Origin: Oscillospiraceae bacterium
GTDB taxonomy: Bacteria; Bacillota; Clostridia; Oscillospirales; Ruminococcaceae
Assembly (NCBI GenBank): GCA_017828975.1
Contig: JAGAJN010000039.1
Location: forward strand, 23,874 to 87,873
Reading direction: 5' to 3'
Length of the DNA stretch: 64,000 nucleotides
In this document: positions 42,639-52,618 of the stretch, piece by piece
Position numbering within the stretch: position 1 is the stretch's first letter
Layout: each line of letters opens with the position of its first letter
Notes under the pieces: generated by a model
Databases searched by the model: none
Told to the model about the DNA's origin: nothing
Seen by the model: only the letters and a program-made list of their open reading frames with translations
Made by a program: the position numbers and the translations under genes

Positions 42639-43036
42639 CAGCTTTTCTTGTTAAGGTATTCATCGGCTTTTCGGGAAACGTCGCCTGCTATCTTCTGAAT
42701 TTTCAGGTCGTTTTCCAGACCGGAAAGCTTGGATTTAAGGGATTCCTTGTCCTTGATGGCTTCGTCACGCTCCAGCATTGCCTTGGCGGCTTCGTCAACG
42801 TACTGCTTTATCTGTGTGCGGATATTGTCAACGCTCTGGTTTGCCTTGTTTGCATCGTCCATAGCGGACAGGGCGATGAGTATAGCGGCGGTCTGGATAG
42901 AAACGCCGTTCCCCGAGTTGACCATATTGTTTATTTTGCTTTCAAGCTCCGCTGCCAGATTCAGCACATAGCTTGCATTTTCGGCGGTTTTCAGGGAATA
43001 TTCCTTGCCGCAGATGGTTACCTTTATCCTATTCAT
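42638..43036 (-). CDS. zapA: Cell division protein ZapA
   Basis: A 132-residue FtsZ-bundling protein. The N-terminal ZapA domain (VTICGKEYSLKTAENASYVLNLAAELESKIN, then TAAILIALSAMDDANKANQ) is followed by a long coiled coil to residue 125. It is at the head of a zapA-U32-DUF4321 operon, a common arrangement in Clostridia. Confidence 0.9.
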   Translation of the reverse strand: MNRIKVTICGKEYSLKTAENASYVLNLAAELESKINNMVNSGNGVSIQTAAILIALSAMDDANKANQSVDNIRTQIKQYVDEAAKAMLERDEAIKDKESLKSKLSGLENDLKIQKIAGDVSRKADEYLNKKS

Positions 43037-43083
43037 TTTAACGCTCCTATCATCGAAAAATATCGAAATTTGCAGTTACCTTT

Positions 43084-43112
43084 ATTATAGCGCATTTTTA
43101 GATGCAAGTCAA
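43084..43112 (-). promoter_or_regulatory. Promoter of zapA operon
   Basis: On the minus strand TTGACT (43107-43112), 17-bp spacer, TATAAT (43084-43089). Confidence 0.78.
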
Positions 43113-43117
43113 GCACA

Positions 43118-43205
43118 ATGTTAGTGTTGAATGTTGAGAGTTGAAAGTTGAATTTAATGTGCAGCTAACGAAAAACCGTAGGGGACGGTTTTCCCGTTCC
43201 GCATA
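43118..43205. repeat. Inverted-repeat element, partial copy 2
   Basis: GTTGAATGTTGAGAGTTGAA and the following AAGTTGAATTTAATGTG match the left end of the element at 3486-3634, and the GTAGGGGACGGTTTTCCC part matches its GC-rich core. The right arm is absent, so this copy is truncated. Confidence 0.65.
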
Positions 43206-43287
43206 TATACAGTTTTTTGTTAAGGACTGCAATTTTATAAATTTGCGTTTGAATGTGTAGATTTCTGCACATTGGACGGTTTTGCGG

Positions 43288-43317
43288 TTGACTTTTGGGA
43301 AAGGGGTGTGGTATCAT
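43288..43317 (+). promoter_or_regulatory. Possible promoter of the 21-residue frame
   Basis: TTGACT (43288-43293), 18-bp spacer, TATCAT (43312-43317), about 30 bases before a GGAGGTG site. Confidence 0.5.
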
Positions 43318-43347
43318 AATTACAGACGATTTTTGGAGGTGAATTTT

Positions 43348-43413
43348 ATGGACGGAAAGAAAAAATGCCGCTATCTGCGTTCGGTAAGAAAGAGCATTGC
43401 GGAGGAACATTGA
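43348..43413 (+). CDS. Candidate 21-residue small protein
   Basis: A short frame encoding MDGKKKCRYLRSVRKSIAEE plus His. It is preceded by a textbook ribosome site (GGAGGTG at 7-base spacing) and by a promoter-like sequence. The product is strongly basic with one Cys. The signals are better than chance, but so short a frame may also be the remains of a longer gene. It lies between zapA and pyrG. I know no firm homolog. Confidence 0.45.
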   Translation: MDGKKKCRYLRSVRKSIAEEH

Positions 43414-43466
43414 CTGTTAATGAATATGCAGTCTGACCCATTACCCATTTGTTAATAAAAAAATCC

Positions 43467-45142
<1,676 letters not shown>

Positions 45143-45160
45143 AAATATTTGAAAAAACAC

Positions 45161-45189
45161 TTGACAAGCCCGCCAAAAAGTGATATAAT
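45161..45189 (+). promoter_or_regulatory. Promoter of rpsF-ssb-rpsR
   Basis: TTGACA (45161-45166), 17-bp spacer, TATAAT (45184-45189). Perfect consensus, fitting a strong ribosomal-protein promoter. Confidence 0.88.
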
Positions 45190-45199
45190 TCTAATGTTA

Positions 45200-45245
45200 T
45201 CCTCGTTCACACCGTAAGAGTGTGGGCGTAATCCAAGAGGAGGTG
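45200..45245 (+). promoter_or_regulatory. Candidate S6:S18 autoregulatory leader
   Basis: The leader holds the hairpin CACAC-CGTAAGA-GTGTG (45208-45224) within TTCACACCG...GGGCG. The S6:S18 complex is known to bind a leader motif with a CACCG element in many bacteria. The fit here is by short motif and location only. Confidence 0.5.
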
Positions 45246-45253
45246 CATTTTAA

Positions 45254-45544
45254 ATGGCTAAGGTAAACGGAACTTACGAAACAATGGTTGTTTTCAGCAT
45301 GACTAACGGTGAGGACGCTGTTAAGGCTCTCGTCGAGAAGTTCAAGGGCATGATCGCAGCCGCAGGCACAGTTGAATCTGTTGACGAGTGGGGCAAGAGA
45401 AAGCTTGCATACCCCATCAACGATGAGGCAGAGGGCTACTACGTTCTCTACACTTACACCTGCGAACCCGGTTTCCCCGCAGAGCTTGACCGTGTGTTCA
45501 AGATCACCGACGGCGTTCTGCGTTCTCTGATCACAGTTAAGTAA
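45254..45544 (+). CDS. rpsF: 30S ribosomal protein S6
   Basis: A 96-residue small-subunit protein that binds S18. The family pattern is clear: YETMVVF, a helix, VESVDEWGKRKLAYPIND and EGYYVLYTY. AGGAGGTG precedes the ATG. It is first in the conserved rpsF-ssb-rpsR operon. Confidence 0.97.
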   Translation: MAKVNGTYETMVVFSMTNGEDAVKALVEKFKGMIAAAGTVESVDEWGKRKLAYPINDEAEGYYVLYTYTCEPGFPAELDRVFKITDGVLRSLITVK

Positions 45545-45583
45545 TCAACAACAATGTGATTTTTCGGAAAGGAGTAATCGATT

Positions 45584-46090
45584 ATGCTGAATAAGGTGAT
45601 TTTACAGGGCAGACTTACCGCAGACCCCGAGCTGAAGCAGACACCTCAGGGTGTAAGCGTATGCTCATTCACTGTTGCTTGTGACAGAAACTATGCTGCA
45701 CAGGGACAGGACAGGCAGGCTGATTTTATCAGTGTTGTTGCATGGCGTCAGACGGCTGAGTTTGTCAGCAAGTATTTTGCCAAGGGACGTATGATACTTG
45801 TCGAGGGCACCCTCAGAACAAGAAATTATCCCGATTCGCGTCACCCCGAGGTAAAGCATTATGTTACCGAGGTTTATGCGGATAACATCAACTTTGCAGG
45901 CGACAAGCCCGCACAGAATAACAGCGGCTACAACGATTATGCTCCGCCCCCGCCGCCTGAGGTTTTCAGACAGCCTCAGCAGTCCGCTCCTTCGAGAGCA
46001 CAGGCTGAGTCGGCAGCTCCCGCTTCTATGTCCTTCGGAGATCTCGGAGATTTTGAAGAGGTCGTAAGTGACGGCGAGCTTCCTTTCTGA
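45584..46090 (+). CDS. ssb: Single-stranded DNA-binding protein
   Basis: A 168-residue protein. The OB fold spans residues 1-105 (MLNKVILQGRLTADPELKQTP, FTVACDRNYA, DFISVVAWRQTAEFVSKYFAKG). A Pro/Gln/Ala-rich linker follows and the C-terminus carries the acidic protein-docking tip ending DGELPF. It sits between rpsF and rpsR as usual in Firmicutes. Confidence 0.97.
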   Translation: MLNKVILQGRLTADPELKQTPQGVSVCSFTVACDRNYAAQGQDRQADFISVVAWRQTAEFVSKYFAKGRMILVEGTLRTRNYPDSRHPEVKHYVTEVYADNINFAGDKPAQNNSGYNDYAPPPPPEVFRQPQQSAPSRAQAESAAPASMSFGDLGDFEEVVSDGELPF

Positions 46091-46131
46091 TATGACCGAA
46101 ACAACTATTATTTTGTAAGGAGGAAAAGACA

Positions 46132-46377
46132 ATGGAGGAAAAAAGAACTCCCAGAAACGGCGCTAAGAGAACCCGTAGAAAAGTCTGCCTGTTCTGCGAT
46201 GACAGAATCGACAGGATTGATTATAAGGACATCAACAGACTCAAGAAGTGCATGACTGACAGAGCTAAGATCCTGCCCAGACGTGTTACAGGCACTTGCG
46301 CTTTCCATCAGAGAGAGCTGACAGTTGCTATCAAGAGAGCAAGACACATCGCTCTGCTCCCCTATGTTAACGACTGA
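46132..46377 (+). CDS. rpsR: 30S ribosomal protein S18 (zinc-type)
   Basis: An 81-residue protein with the S18 core ([39 protein letters not shown]). CLFC plus a later Cys indicate the zinc-binding form. AAGGAGG precedes the ATG. Confidence 0.97.
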   Translation: MEEKRTPRNGAKRTRRKVCLFCDDRIDRIDYKDINRLKKCMTDRAKILPRRVTGTCAFHQRELTVAIKRARHIALLPYVND

Positions 46378-46393
46378 TTTTAATTGAGCTTTT

Positions 46394-46433
46394 GCCGACC
46401 TGTGCGAATGATTATCGTGCGGGTCGGTTTTTT
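46394..46433 (+). terminator. Terminator of rpsF-ssb-rpsR
   Basis: CCGACC-GTGCG pairs with CGTGC-GGGTCGG, followed by TTTTTTG. Confidence 0.86.
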
Positions 46434-46582
46434 GTTTGGTGAATACTGATCAATGGTTGTTCCCCTGCCTAGATACGTCACTCAGGTAACAAGAAATATA
46501 TAATTGTCAATTTAATCAGCAGCTCCTTAGTATAAGAAGCATAATAATGCAGGATAACGCATAACAGAGCATAAAAAAGCAC

Positions 46583-46611
46583 TTGAATTTTTGTCGGAAA
46601 TATGGTACACT
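46583..46611 (+). promoter_or_regulatory. Promoter of the GH5 gene
   Basis: TTGAAT (46583-46588), 17-bp spacer, TACACT (46606-46611), about 47 bases before the start. The rest of the 280-base gap shows nothing else. Confidence 0.65.
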
Positions 46612-46657
46612 TTATTCATTGATAAAACCGCCAAAAATCAGCTATGGAGGAAACTGT

Positions 46658-48490
46658 ATGAAAATGAAAACGTTATCATCTGTTACTGCTCTGCTTCTTG
46701 CCGCATTAATACCGGCAGGCTGCGGGAACAGCGGCAGTACGGAAAAACCGACAGAAACATCGGCAGCCGAGCAGAGCGTATCGGAAACCGAAGCTGCTCC
46801 TTCGGAAAATGCCGTCCCCGACGATGAGGAGGCTATCAGGAAAATGACGTCGCTTGATATGATAAGGGCAATGGGAAACGGCATCAACCTCGGAAACACC
46901 CTTGAAGCCTACAATCACAGCAGCTATGTTGGCGGCGCTGATCCCGACGGCTTTGAAACTGTCTGGGGACAGCCTTATACCACCGCCGAAATGATACAGG
47001 GCATGAAGGACGCAGGCTTTGACACCATAAGGCTGCCCGTTGCGTGGACAAACGGCATGAACTTTGAAACGGGCGATTACACCATCGACGAGCGTTTGAT
47101 GAACCGTGTGGAAACGGTCGTAAACTATGCCCTTGATGCGGATATGTACGTTATCGTAAACGACCACTGGGACGGCGGCTGGTGGGGAATGTTCGGTGCC
47201 GAGGATACGGAAACCAGAGATAAGGCCCTGGAAATGTACAAGTCTATGTGGACCCAGATAGGCGAGAATTTCAAGGATTATTCTTACAAGCTTATTTTCG
47301 AGTCCGCAAATGAAGAGCTTGGCGACCGTCTGAACGATAAGGACGTGACGGGTTCCGAGGGCGTTTTGAACAAAAATGAGTGCTACGAAACCGCAAATAT
47401 GATAAACAGCGAGTTTGTAAAGCTTATCCGTTCCCAGGGCGGAAACAATGCAGACCGTTTCCTGCTTATTGCGGGATATAACACGGATATTTCCAATACC
47501 TGCGACGACCGTTTCAAAATGCCCGAGGATTCTGCGGACAGCAAGCTGCTTCTGTCGGTGCATTATTACACTCCCTGGGACTACTGCGGTACGGACAGCG
47601 TTGACCATTGGGGCTCTCCCACAGACATTGAAGAACAGAACGGACTGTTCAAGCAGCTGAGCAAGTTCTCCGAACAGGGCTACGGCGTTGTTATCGGCGA
47701 ATATGCGGTAATGAAAAAGGACGGTACTATCAAGCCCGATACGGACAAATTCTACGCAAATCTCCTTGACAACTGCGACCTTTACGATTTCTGCCCCGTT
47801 CTCTGGGACTGCAGCAATTTCTATAAGAGATCGTCCAACACCACTTCCAACGAGGCTCTTGCAAAGCTGTTTTCGGAACGCAAGTATGAAAACGAGAAGG
47901 ACAAGGACATCGAAACCGTAAAGTCCGAAGCAAAGGCGAGAATAGAAGAATTAAGCGCAAAAGCTGTCGAGGAACAGATGGAGGGCATTGAGCTTATGCC
48001 GTCCGACGATATGGCTATTGCCTGGATAATGTACAATTCGGCAGATTACGGCATTACATACAGCGTCGGCGATGTGTACGACCCCACAGGCTGCACAACG
48101 GGCGTTAAGGCGCAGAATGTTCAGATAACAGGCGAGGGAACATACACCGTAAGCCTTGATTTCTCCGAATGCGGCACGGCAAAGGGTACGGCATTCTCGG
48201 CGCTGGGAATATCCAACGGCGAAGAGCTTTTCCCCGGTTATACCTACACAATTGACGAGATTCTTATAAACGGTGAGGTCTTTGAGATGGCGGGCAAGAG
48301 CTATACATGCTCCGACGACGGAAAATGCAGCCGTGTCAATCTCTATAACGGCTGGGTGAAAAAGCTCCCGGGTGAGGCAAGAACGGCAGACGGCGATCTG
48401 GAGGGCTGTACCGCTCAGATAATGCCGCTGGGAGAAAAAACTCGTGTCAATACTATTTCCGTTACCTTTACGGCAAAGGCTCCCGATTGA
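46658..48490 (+). CDS. GH5 family endoglucanase-like lipoprotein
   Basis: A 610-residue secreted glycoside hydrolase. The signal peptide ends in a lipobox-like ALIPAGC with Cys22, so it is probably membrane-anchored. A Thr/Glu/Ser linker leads to the GH5 barrel (about 65-420): GINLGNTLEA, FDTIRLPVAW, acid/base Glu219 in SANEELG, and nucleophile Glu348 in VVIGEY. A helical linker precedes a C-terminal beta-sandwich domain (about 470-610, ISNGEELFPGYTYTIDEILING) that may bind carbohydrate. The likely substrate is cellulose or another beta-1,4-glucan. ATG 46658 is chosen for the signal peptide and its GGAGG site. Confidence 0.9.
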   Translation: MKMKTLSSVTALLLAALIPAGCGNSGSTEKPTETSAAEQSVSETEAAPSENAVPDDEEAIRKMTSLDMIRAMGNGINLGNTLEAYNHSSYVGGADPDGFETVWGQPYTTAEMIQGMKDAGFDTIRLPVAWTNGMNFETGDYTIDERLMNRVETVVNYALDADMYVIVNDHWDGGWWGMFGAEDTETRDKALEMYKSMWTQIGENFKDYSYKLIFESANEELGDRLNDKDVTGSEGVLNKNECYETANMINSEFVKLIRSQGGNNADRFLLIAGYNTDISNTCDDRFKMPEDSADSKLLLSVHYYTPWDYCGTDSVDHWGSPTDIEEQNGLFKQLSKFSEQGYGVVIGEYAVMKKDGTIKPDTDKFYANLLDNCDLYDFCPVLWDCSNFYKRSSNTTSNEALAKLFSERKYENEKDKDIETVKSEAKARIEELSAKAVEEQMEGIELMPSDDMAIAWIMYNSADYGITYSVGDVYDPTGCTTGVKAQNVQITGEGTYTVSLDFSECGTAKGTAFSALGISNGEELFPGYTYTIDEILINGEVFEMAGKSYTCSDDGKCSRVNLYNGWVKKLPGEARTADGDLEGCTAQIMPLGEKTRVNTISVTFTAKAPD

Positions 48491-48520
48491 CGAAAAATGA
48501 AGCCGAAGGGCTGATATAAT

Positions 48521-48566
48521 AAAAAGTGCGCTTCCCCGCTTGAATAGGGGAGCGCACTTTGCTTTT
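48521..48566. terminator. Bidirectional terminator
   Basis: AAAGTGCGCTTCCCC pairs with GGGGAGCGCACTTT; A- and T-rich flanks serve both the GH5 gene and the convergent GNAT gene. Confidence 0.88.
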
Positions 48567-48575
48567 ACCGAGATG

Positions 48576-49139
48576 TCATTTTTGAGCTTCATATTCGCTT
48601 CTCAGCATGGAAAAATACAGCCTTCCGACGTAATCGCCGTTAAAGAAGAAATAATCCCGCAGAGTACCTTCATAGGTAAATCCGCACTTTTCTATGACAC
48701 GCTTTGACGGCTTGTTAATGTCCTTTGTGCATATCTGTACCTTGTGCAGATCAATTTTATCAAACCCGTATTTGATAACTGCCTTGGTCGCTTCGGTGGC
48801 ATAGCCCTTGCATTGGAATTTCGAGCCGATGCAGTACTCTATTTCCGCAAATTGGTTTTTGCTGTCTACAAGGAAATAGGCTATCTGTCCGATACATTCT
48901 CCCGAAGCCTTTTCGATGACCGCCCAGCGGTAGTAATCGGGCTTTTCGTAGGAGCCGATGTATTTGTCAAGCAGCTCCTTTACGGCTTCTTTTGTTGTGT
49001 AGACAGGTTCTGAGTACATTGACTGAATTTTTTCATCGGCTATCCAGTATTTCAGCATGGCGTCATCGTCTGTGTACCGAAATCTGCGAAGTGTCAGCCT
49101 TTCTGTTTCGATGGTGTTTGTTCCGATGTGTGTAAGCAT
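48576..49139 (-). CDS. GNAT acetyltransferase (RimJ/RimL type)
   Basis: A 187-residue N-acetyltransferase: TERLTLRRFRYTDDDAMLKYW at the start, the acetyl-CoA loop region QCKGYATEATKAVIKYGF, and NKPSKRVIEKCGFTYEG near the end. It would acetylate a protein N-terminus or a small amine. ATG 49139 is used for its GGAGG site; the site lies inside the end of the upstream gene, so the two are coupled. Confidence 0.9.
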   Translation of the reverse strand: MLTHIGTNTIETERLTLRRFRYTDDDAMLKYWIADEKIQSMYSEPVYTTKEAVKELLDKYIGSYEKPDYYRWAVIEKASGECIGQIAYFLVDSKNQFAEIEYCIGSKFQCKGYATEATKAVIKYGFDKIDLHKVQICTKDINKPSKRVIEKCGFTYEGTLRDYFFFNGDYVGRLYFSMLRSEYEAQK

Positions 49140-49140
49140 T

Positions 49141-49581
49141 TTAGTCCCTCCGATTTTCAAGATACCATTCCGTAAAGCCCGAATTGCCCGTATCAATATC
49201 CTTTACCGCTTCCTTTTCCAATGCACGCCTTTCCGAAAAGCTGTTATTGTAAAATGCTATCATTTCCGCTATTCTTTTGCCCGAAATAAATAAAGGCAGC
49301 GGGCTGAAAATGTTTGAATATTTCCCTGCGGATTCCGTACAGCTTAGCGAAAAGCAGCCCAAAGGCGTAAGAAGGGCATAGGAGTATTCATCAAAATGGC
49401 TGTCCATTCTCGTTATTGCCGATGACATAAAACGAGTCACTGTAAGGCAGACCTTCTTTTCTTCATCATAGACTGCCGTCAGCAGGTTTAAGTTCTGGTA
49501 GGAGAAGTGATCTTTTGCCGAGGGCTTCACCATATTGATTATTGCTTTGCGCTGTTTGTCGTTTAGCAGAATTATTTTCAT
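49141..49581 (-). CDS. Hypothetical protein
   Basis: A 146-residue soluble protein I do not recognise. It begins MKIILLNDKQRKAIINMV and has a central beta-rich segment (VCLTVTRFMSSAITRMD, YALLTPLGCFSLSC) and a helical end. ATG 49581 is chosen because TGGAG lies upstream; another ATG 12 bases earlier lacks a site. It is followed after one base by the GNAT gene, so a joint function is possible. Confidence 0.7.
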   Translation of the reverse strand: MKIILLNDKQRKAIINMVKPSAKDHFSYQNLNLLTAVYDEEKKVCLTVTRFMSSAITRMDSHFDEYSYALLTPLGCFSLSCTESAGKYSNIFSPLPLFISGKRIAEMIAFYNNSFSERRALEKEAVKDIDTGNSGFTEWYLENRRD

Positions 49582-49740
49582 ATTGCTCTCCATTGTAATA
49601 ACGGTACTCTATTAATATATCATATGTTATCGGGCTTGTCAAGGTCAGTGTGAAATTTTTTAAGATAAATAAAGTTAATTTTTTAAGGATAAAGTATTTA
49701 AAATCATATTCCGCAAATGCCGTATATGTTTCTGCCACTG

Positions 49741-50751
49741 TCAGTCGGAGCCTTCCGCAGCGTCCGCAGCTTCCTTTAGCATCTTTTGGTATTCGTCTAT
49801 CAGATGAGCAGGTTCGATTATCCTTGCTTTTGTGCCGAACTTGAATATCCACCCGAAAAACGGCTGCGGCTGCTCCGTCTTTACCTTAACGACGGTTTCA
49901 AACTGATCGTCGCCGTGGGGATAAATGGGAACTTTCTTGCCGAATCGGTCGATAACTGCGTTGATAAGGTCATTGTCAAACCTTAGGCGGACGTCCTCCG
50001 AATTGCCGCTGAACATTGAAAAGGTGGAGCTAAGGTACTCGGAAAGGGAAAAATCCCTCGGCTGCTTTTCCGCAGGCTCATTAAGTATATGTATATCCGT
50101 CATGCGGTCAACACGGAAGTTTGTGATCCTGCCGTACTTTTCGTAATATGCCACCAAATAGTATTTTTCCTCGTTCCAGCAAAGGGCATAGGGCGAACAG
50201 ATGCGGACGCCTTCACGGAAAATCATTCTTTTGCGCAGGTCATAGTCGAACATCATAAAGGATATTTTCTTCTTTTCTGCGATCGCCTTGTGAATGGTGT
50301 CCACGTTATAGTAGATCTTTTCGTTCATAGATTTGGGACGGTTTGCGATATATACCTCTCTTTGCAGCTGCCTGCCCTCATATCTGCCGGTCAGACGGCT
50401 TATCTTTTTAAGAAGCTCCTTAAGAAGCTCCGCAGACTTCTTTTCGGTGAGAAATTTCGCCGATGATACGGCATTTGCAAGAAGGCTCAGCTCTGCCAGC
50501 TGAAATTCACGTCCCACAAGGCGGTACCCCGAATTGCTGCCCCGCCCCGAAAGTATCTCAACGCCCGCTTCACGGAGCACGTTCACGTCGTCATAGATGG
50601 TCTTTCTGCTTGCGGATACGCCGTATGCTTCCAGTTTTTCGGCAATGTCCGCAGAGGTCATGGCATGCTCTTCGTCGGTACCCTCAAACAGTATTTTGTA
50701 GATGTATAAAAGTGTCAGCTTCTGATTTCCCGTTCTTGTTCCGTCAGTCAA
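49741..50751 (-). CDS. WYL-domain transcriptional regulator
   Basis: A 336-residue regulator. The N-terminal winged HTH (about 10-75) reads MTSADIAEKLEAYGVSASRKTIYDDVNVLREAGVEI. The WYL domain (about 145-225) has YALCWNEEKYYLVAYYEKY and ITNFRVDRMTDI, and a WCX extension follows (VRLRFDNDLINAVIDRFG). The start is TTG at 50751, supported by GGAGGGG at normal spacing. WYL domains often sense nucleic acid or nucleotide ligands; the target here is unknown. Confidence 0.9.
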   Translation of the reverse strand: MTDGTRTGNQKLTLLYIYKILFEGTDEEHAMTSADIAEKLEAYGVSASRKTIYDDVNVLREAGVEILSGRGSNSGYRLVGREFQLAELSLLANAVSSAKFLTEKKSAELLKELLKKISRLTGRYEGRQLQREVYIANRPKSMNEKIYYNVDTIHKAIAEKKKISFMMFDYDLRKRMIFREGVRICSPYALCWNEEKYYLVAYYEKYGRITNFRVDRMTDIHILNEPAEKQPRDFSLSEYLSSTFSMFSGNSEDVRLRFDNDLINAVIDRFGKKVPIYPHGDDQFETVVKVKTEQPQPFFGWIFKFGTKARIIEPAHLIDEYQKMLKEAADAAEGSD

Positions 50752-50799
50752 TACGATCCCCTCCAGATCATTATGCTTGATAATTCTATTGTATCATCT

Positions 50800-50825
50800 C
50801 CAATGTCCCAAAGTACGGACAATGG
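50800..50825. promoter_or_regulatory. Candidate operator upstream of the WYL regulator
   Basis: CCAATGTCC and GGACAATGG are inverted arms (8 of 9 matches) with an 8-bp spacer, located in the promoter region about 50 bases before the WYL start. Autoregulation is a plausible role. Confidence 0.5.
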
Positions 50826-50938
50826 AGGAAAAATTTTTATTTTTTGCCGCAAAAAGGGGTTTTCATCACTTATTATACAGCCGAATTATCGTATTGTCAA
50901 CCGTCGGGAGATCATAATTAACAAATTTCCATAAAAGC

Positions 50939-50977
50939 GATCCCGCCCTCACTGCGGTTTGCAGCAAGGGCGGGATC
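50939..50977. terminator. Hairpin terminator of the solute-binding protein gene
   Basis: GATCCCGCCCT pairs with AGGGCGGGATC. The following T-run in the minus direction is short (TTTT), so efficiency is uncertain. Confidence 0.68.
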
Positions 50978-51019
50978 TCAATGATTCAGGAGTATTTCAA
51001 GAAATTGAATAATTCTTGG

Positions 51020-52435
51020 TTAAGACATAGCTTCGATCTTCTTGTTCAGCTCGTCGATAGAGGACTGAACTGCACTGCTGATCTCTTCTCTTGTTGTTGC
51101 CCAGTCCTTACCGTTGAAGGAAGCCTGCTTGATGCTGTCGTCAACGATGTTTGCGTAGTCCTTGGGGATACCCATGTGGAGGCTGACAACGGGATTTGCG
51201 TCGGTAAGCTCTCTTACCTTATACCACATCTCGAACATCTCATCGGTCCAGCCGTAATCCTCACGGTACTGCTTTTCGGTGATAGCGAGGGACTTTTCGT
51301 CCTTTTCGGCAATAAGCTTGCACTTGATGAATGCAGCTGCGCCTTCGGGGTTAGGTGCGCCCTTGCAGAGAGCGTATGCGTCCATATTTGCGGGGAGATA
51401 GTACTTGTCCGCCTCGGGATCCTTGGGCATGGGAACGAACATTATCTCATCGGGCTTACCGAACTTGGAGAGGTCGGCTTCCCACAGAGCCCATGTTGCG
51501 CAGGGCCAGAAGAGCGTCTTGCCTTCGCTGATACGGTGCGGCTGCTCGGTCCAGTCAAATTCGGGCTTGGGCAGGGGAAGGTCGTTCTTCTTCAGGTCGT
51601 ACATGAAATTCTCGGCACGTTCAACAGCTTCGCTTGTGAGGTTGCTCTTAACAAGACCGTTTTCCATGCTTATGGGAGCTGTACCTGTTGTAAGTACGAA
51701 CTGAGTTTCAAAATACCAGCTGTCGTAAGCGAACTTGTCGTCCTCTCTGCTGCAATAGTCAAAGCACATCTGCTTGAAGGTATCCCATGTCCAGTTGCCC
51801 GATTCAAACAGCTCCTTGGGATCGTCCAGACCGTTTTCCTCGATGGTGCGCTTGTTGTAGATCATCAGGCACTTGGAGTCGGTCGCAACGGGTGCAACGT
51901 AGTGCTTGCCGTTAATAACGTGAACGTCTGCAAGCTTCTTTGTACCCTCTGTCCAGAGGTCACTGTCAAAATCCAGATAATCGTCAAAGGGCTGGAACAT
52001 TCCTTCAACTGCGCCGATGGGGAAGGTATCAAATTCCTGTGCGGGGAACAGGTCGGGGGAGTCGCCTGCCAGAACCAGATTTGCAAGGTCGGTGTAGCGG
52101 TTTTCCCATGTGGTAGCTATCCACTCAACGCTTCCGCCGTACTTGGACTCGAACAGCTCCAGAGCGAACAGCTTGGGCTTGCCGTTGTCGGGGTTGATGT
52201 CGTAGGTGGAGAGCCACTTGATCTTGCCGACGTTTTGGTTCTCGTCCTCGCCGATGTCTACTTCCTCGACAGCTGCCTTATCTTCCTCGTCAAGCTCCTT
52301 GGGGGCGGTGGTTGTGGTTGCTTCGGTGGTGGCTGCGGTTGTGTCCTGAGTGCTGCCGTTTGAACCGCAGGCTGTCAGTGAGCCTGCAAGTGCGATCGCC
52401 GAAACAAGGGCTAAGGTTCTTTTTGCGTTTTTCAT
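51020..52435 (-). CDS. Extracellular solute-binding lipoprotein of a sugar ABC importer
   Basis: A 471-residue family 1 binding protein. The signal peptide ends in lipobox LTAC (Cys23), followed by a Thr-rich linker. The body has the family pattern: LFALELFESKYGGSVEW, NLVLAGDSPDLFPA, YNKRTIEENGLDDPKEL, WTWDTFKQM and EGKTLFWPCATWALWEADL. It should bind an oligosaccharide or similar solute. No permease or ATPase genes are adjacent, so it must use components encoded elsewhere. It is divergent from the AraC gene, its likely regulator. Confidence 0.9.
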   Translation of the reverse strand: MKNAKRTLALVSAIALAGSLTACGSNGSTQDTTAATTEATTTTAPKELDEEDKAAVEEVDIGEDENQNVGKIKWLSTYDINPDNGKPKLFALELFESKYGGSVEWIATTWENRYTDLANLVLAGDSPDLFPAQEFDTFPIGAVEGMFQPFDDYLDFDSDLWTEGTKKLADVHVINGKHYVAPVATDSKCLMIYNKRTIEENGLDDPKELFESGNWTWDTFKQMCFDYCSREDDKFAYDSWYFETQFVLTTGTAPISMENGLVKSNLTSEAVERAENFMYDLKKNDLPLPKPEFDWTEQPHRISEGKTLFWPCATWALWEADLSKFGKPDEIMFVPMPKDPEADKYYLPANMDAYALCKGAPNPEGAAAFIKCKLIAEKDEKSLAITEKQYREDYGWTDEMFEMWYKVRELTDANPVVSLHMGIPKDYANIVDDSIKQASFNGKDWATTREEISSAVQSSIDELNKKIEAMS

Positions 52436-52552
52436 AAAAATTCTCCTTCATCAAAGTTGTTTTAGATTTGCGTTACCGTTTTCGTTGTATTAAATATAAC
52501 ACGGATACTGGGGAAATAATATCATAATTTTGATTAAAGTTGCGGATTTTTG

Positions 52553-52581
52553 TTGCTTTTTCGGCGGATTCGGTTTATAAT
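52553..52581 (+). promoter_or_regulatory. Promoter of the AraC regulator
   Basis: TTGCTT (52553-52558), 17-bp spacer, TATAAT (52576-52581). The 183-base gap to the divergent binding-protein gene probably holds control sites for both. Confidence 0.75.
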
Positions 52582-52618
52582 ATATTCGGAACATTTAACA
52601 GAAAGGACGGTGACGCAT

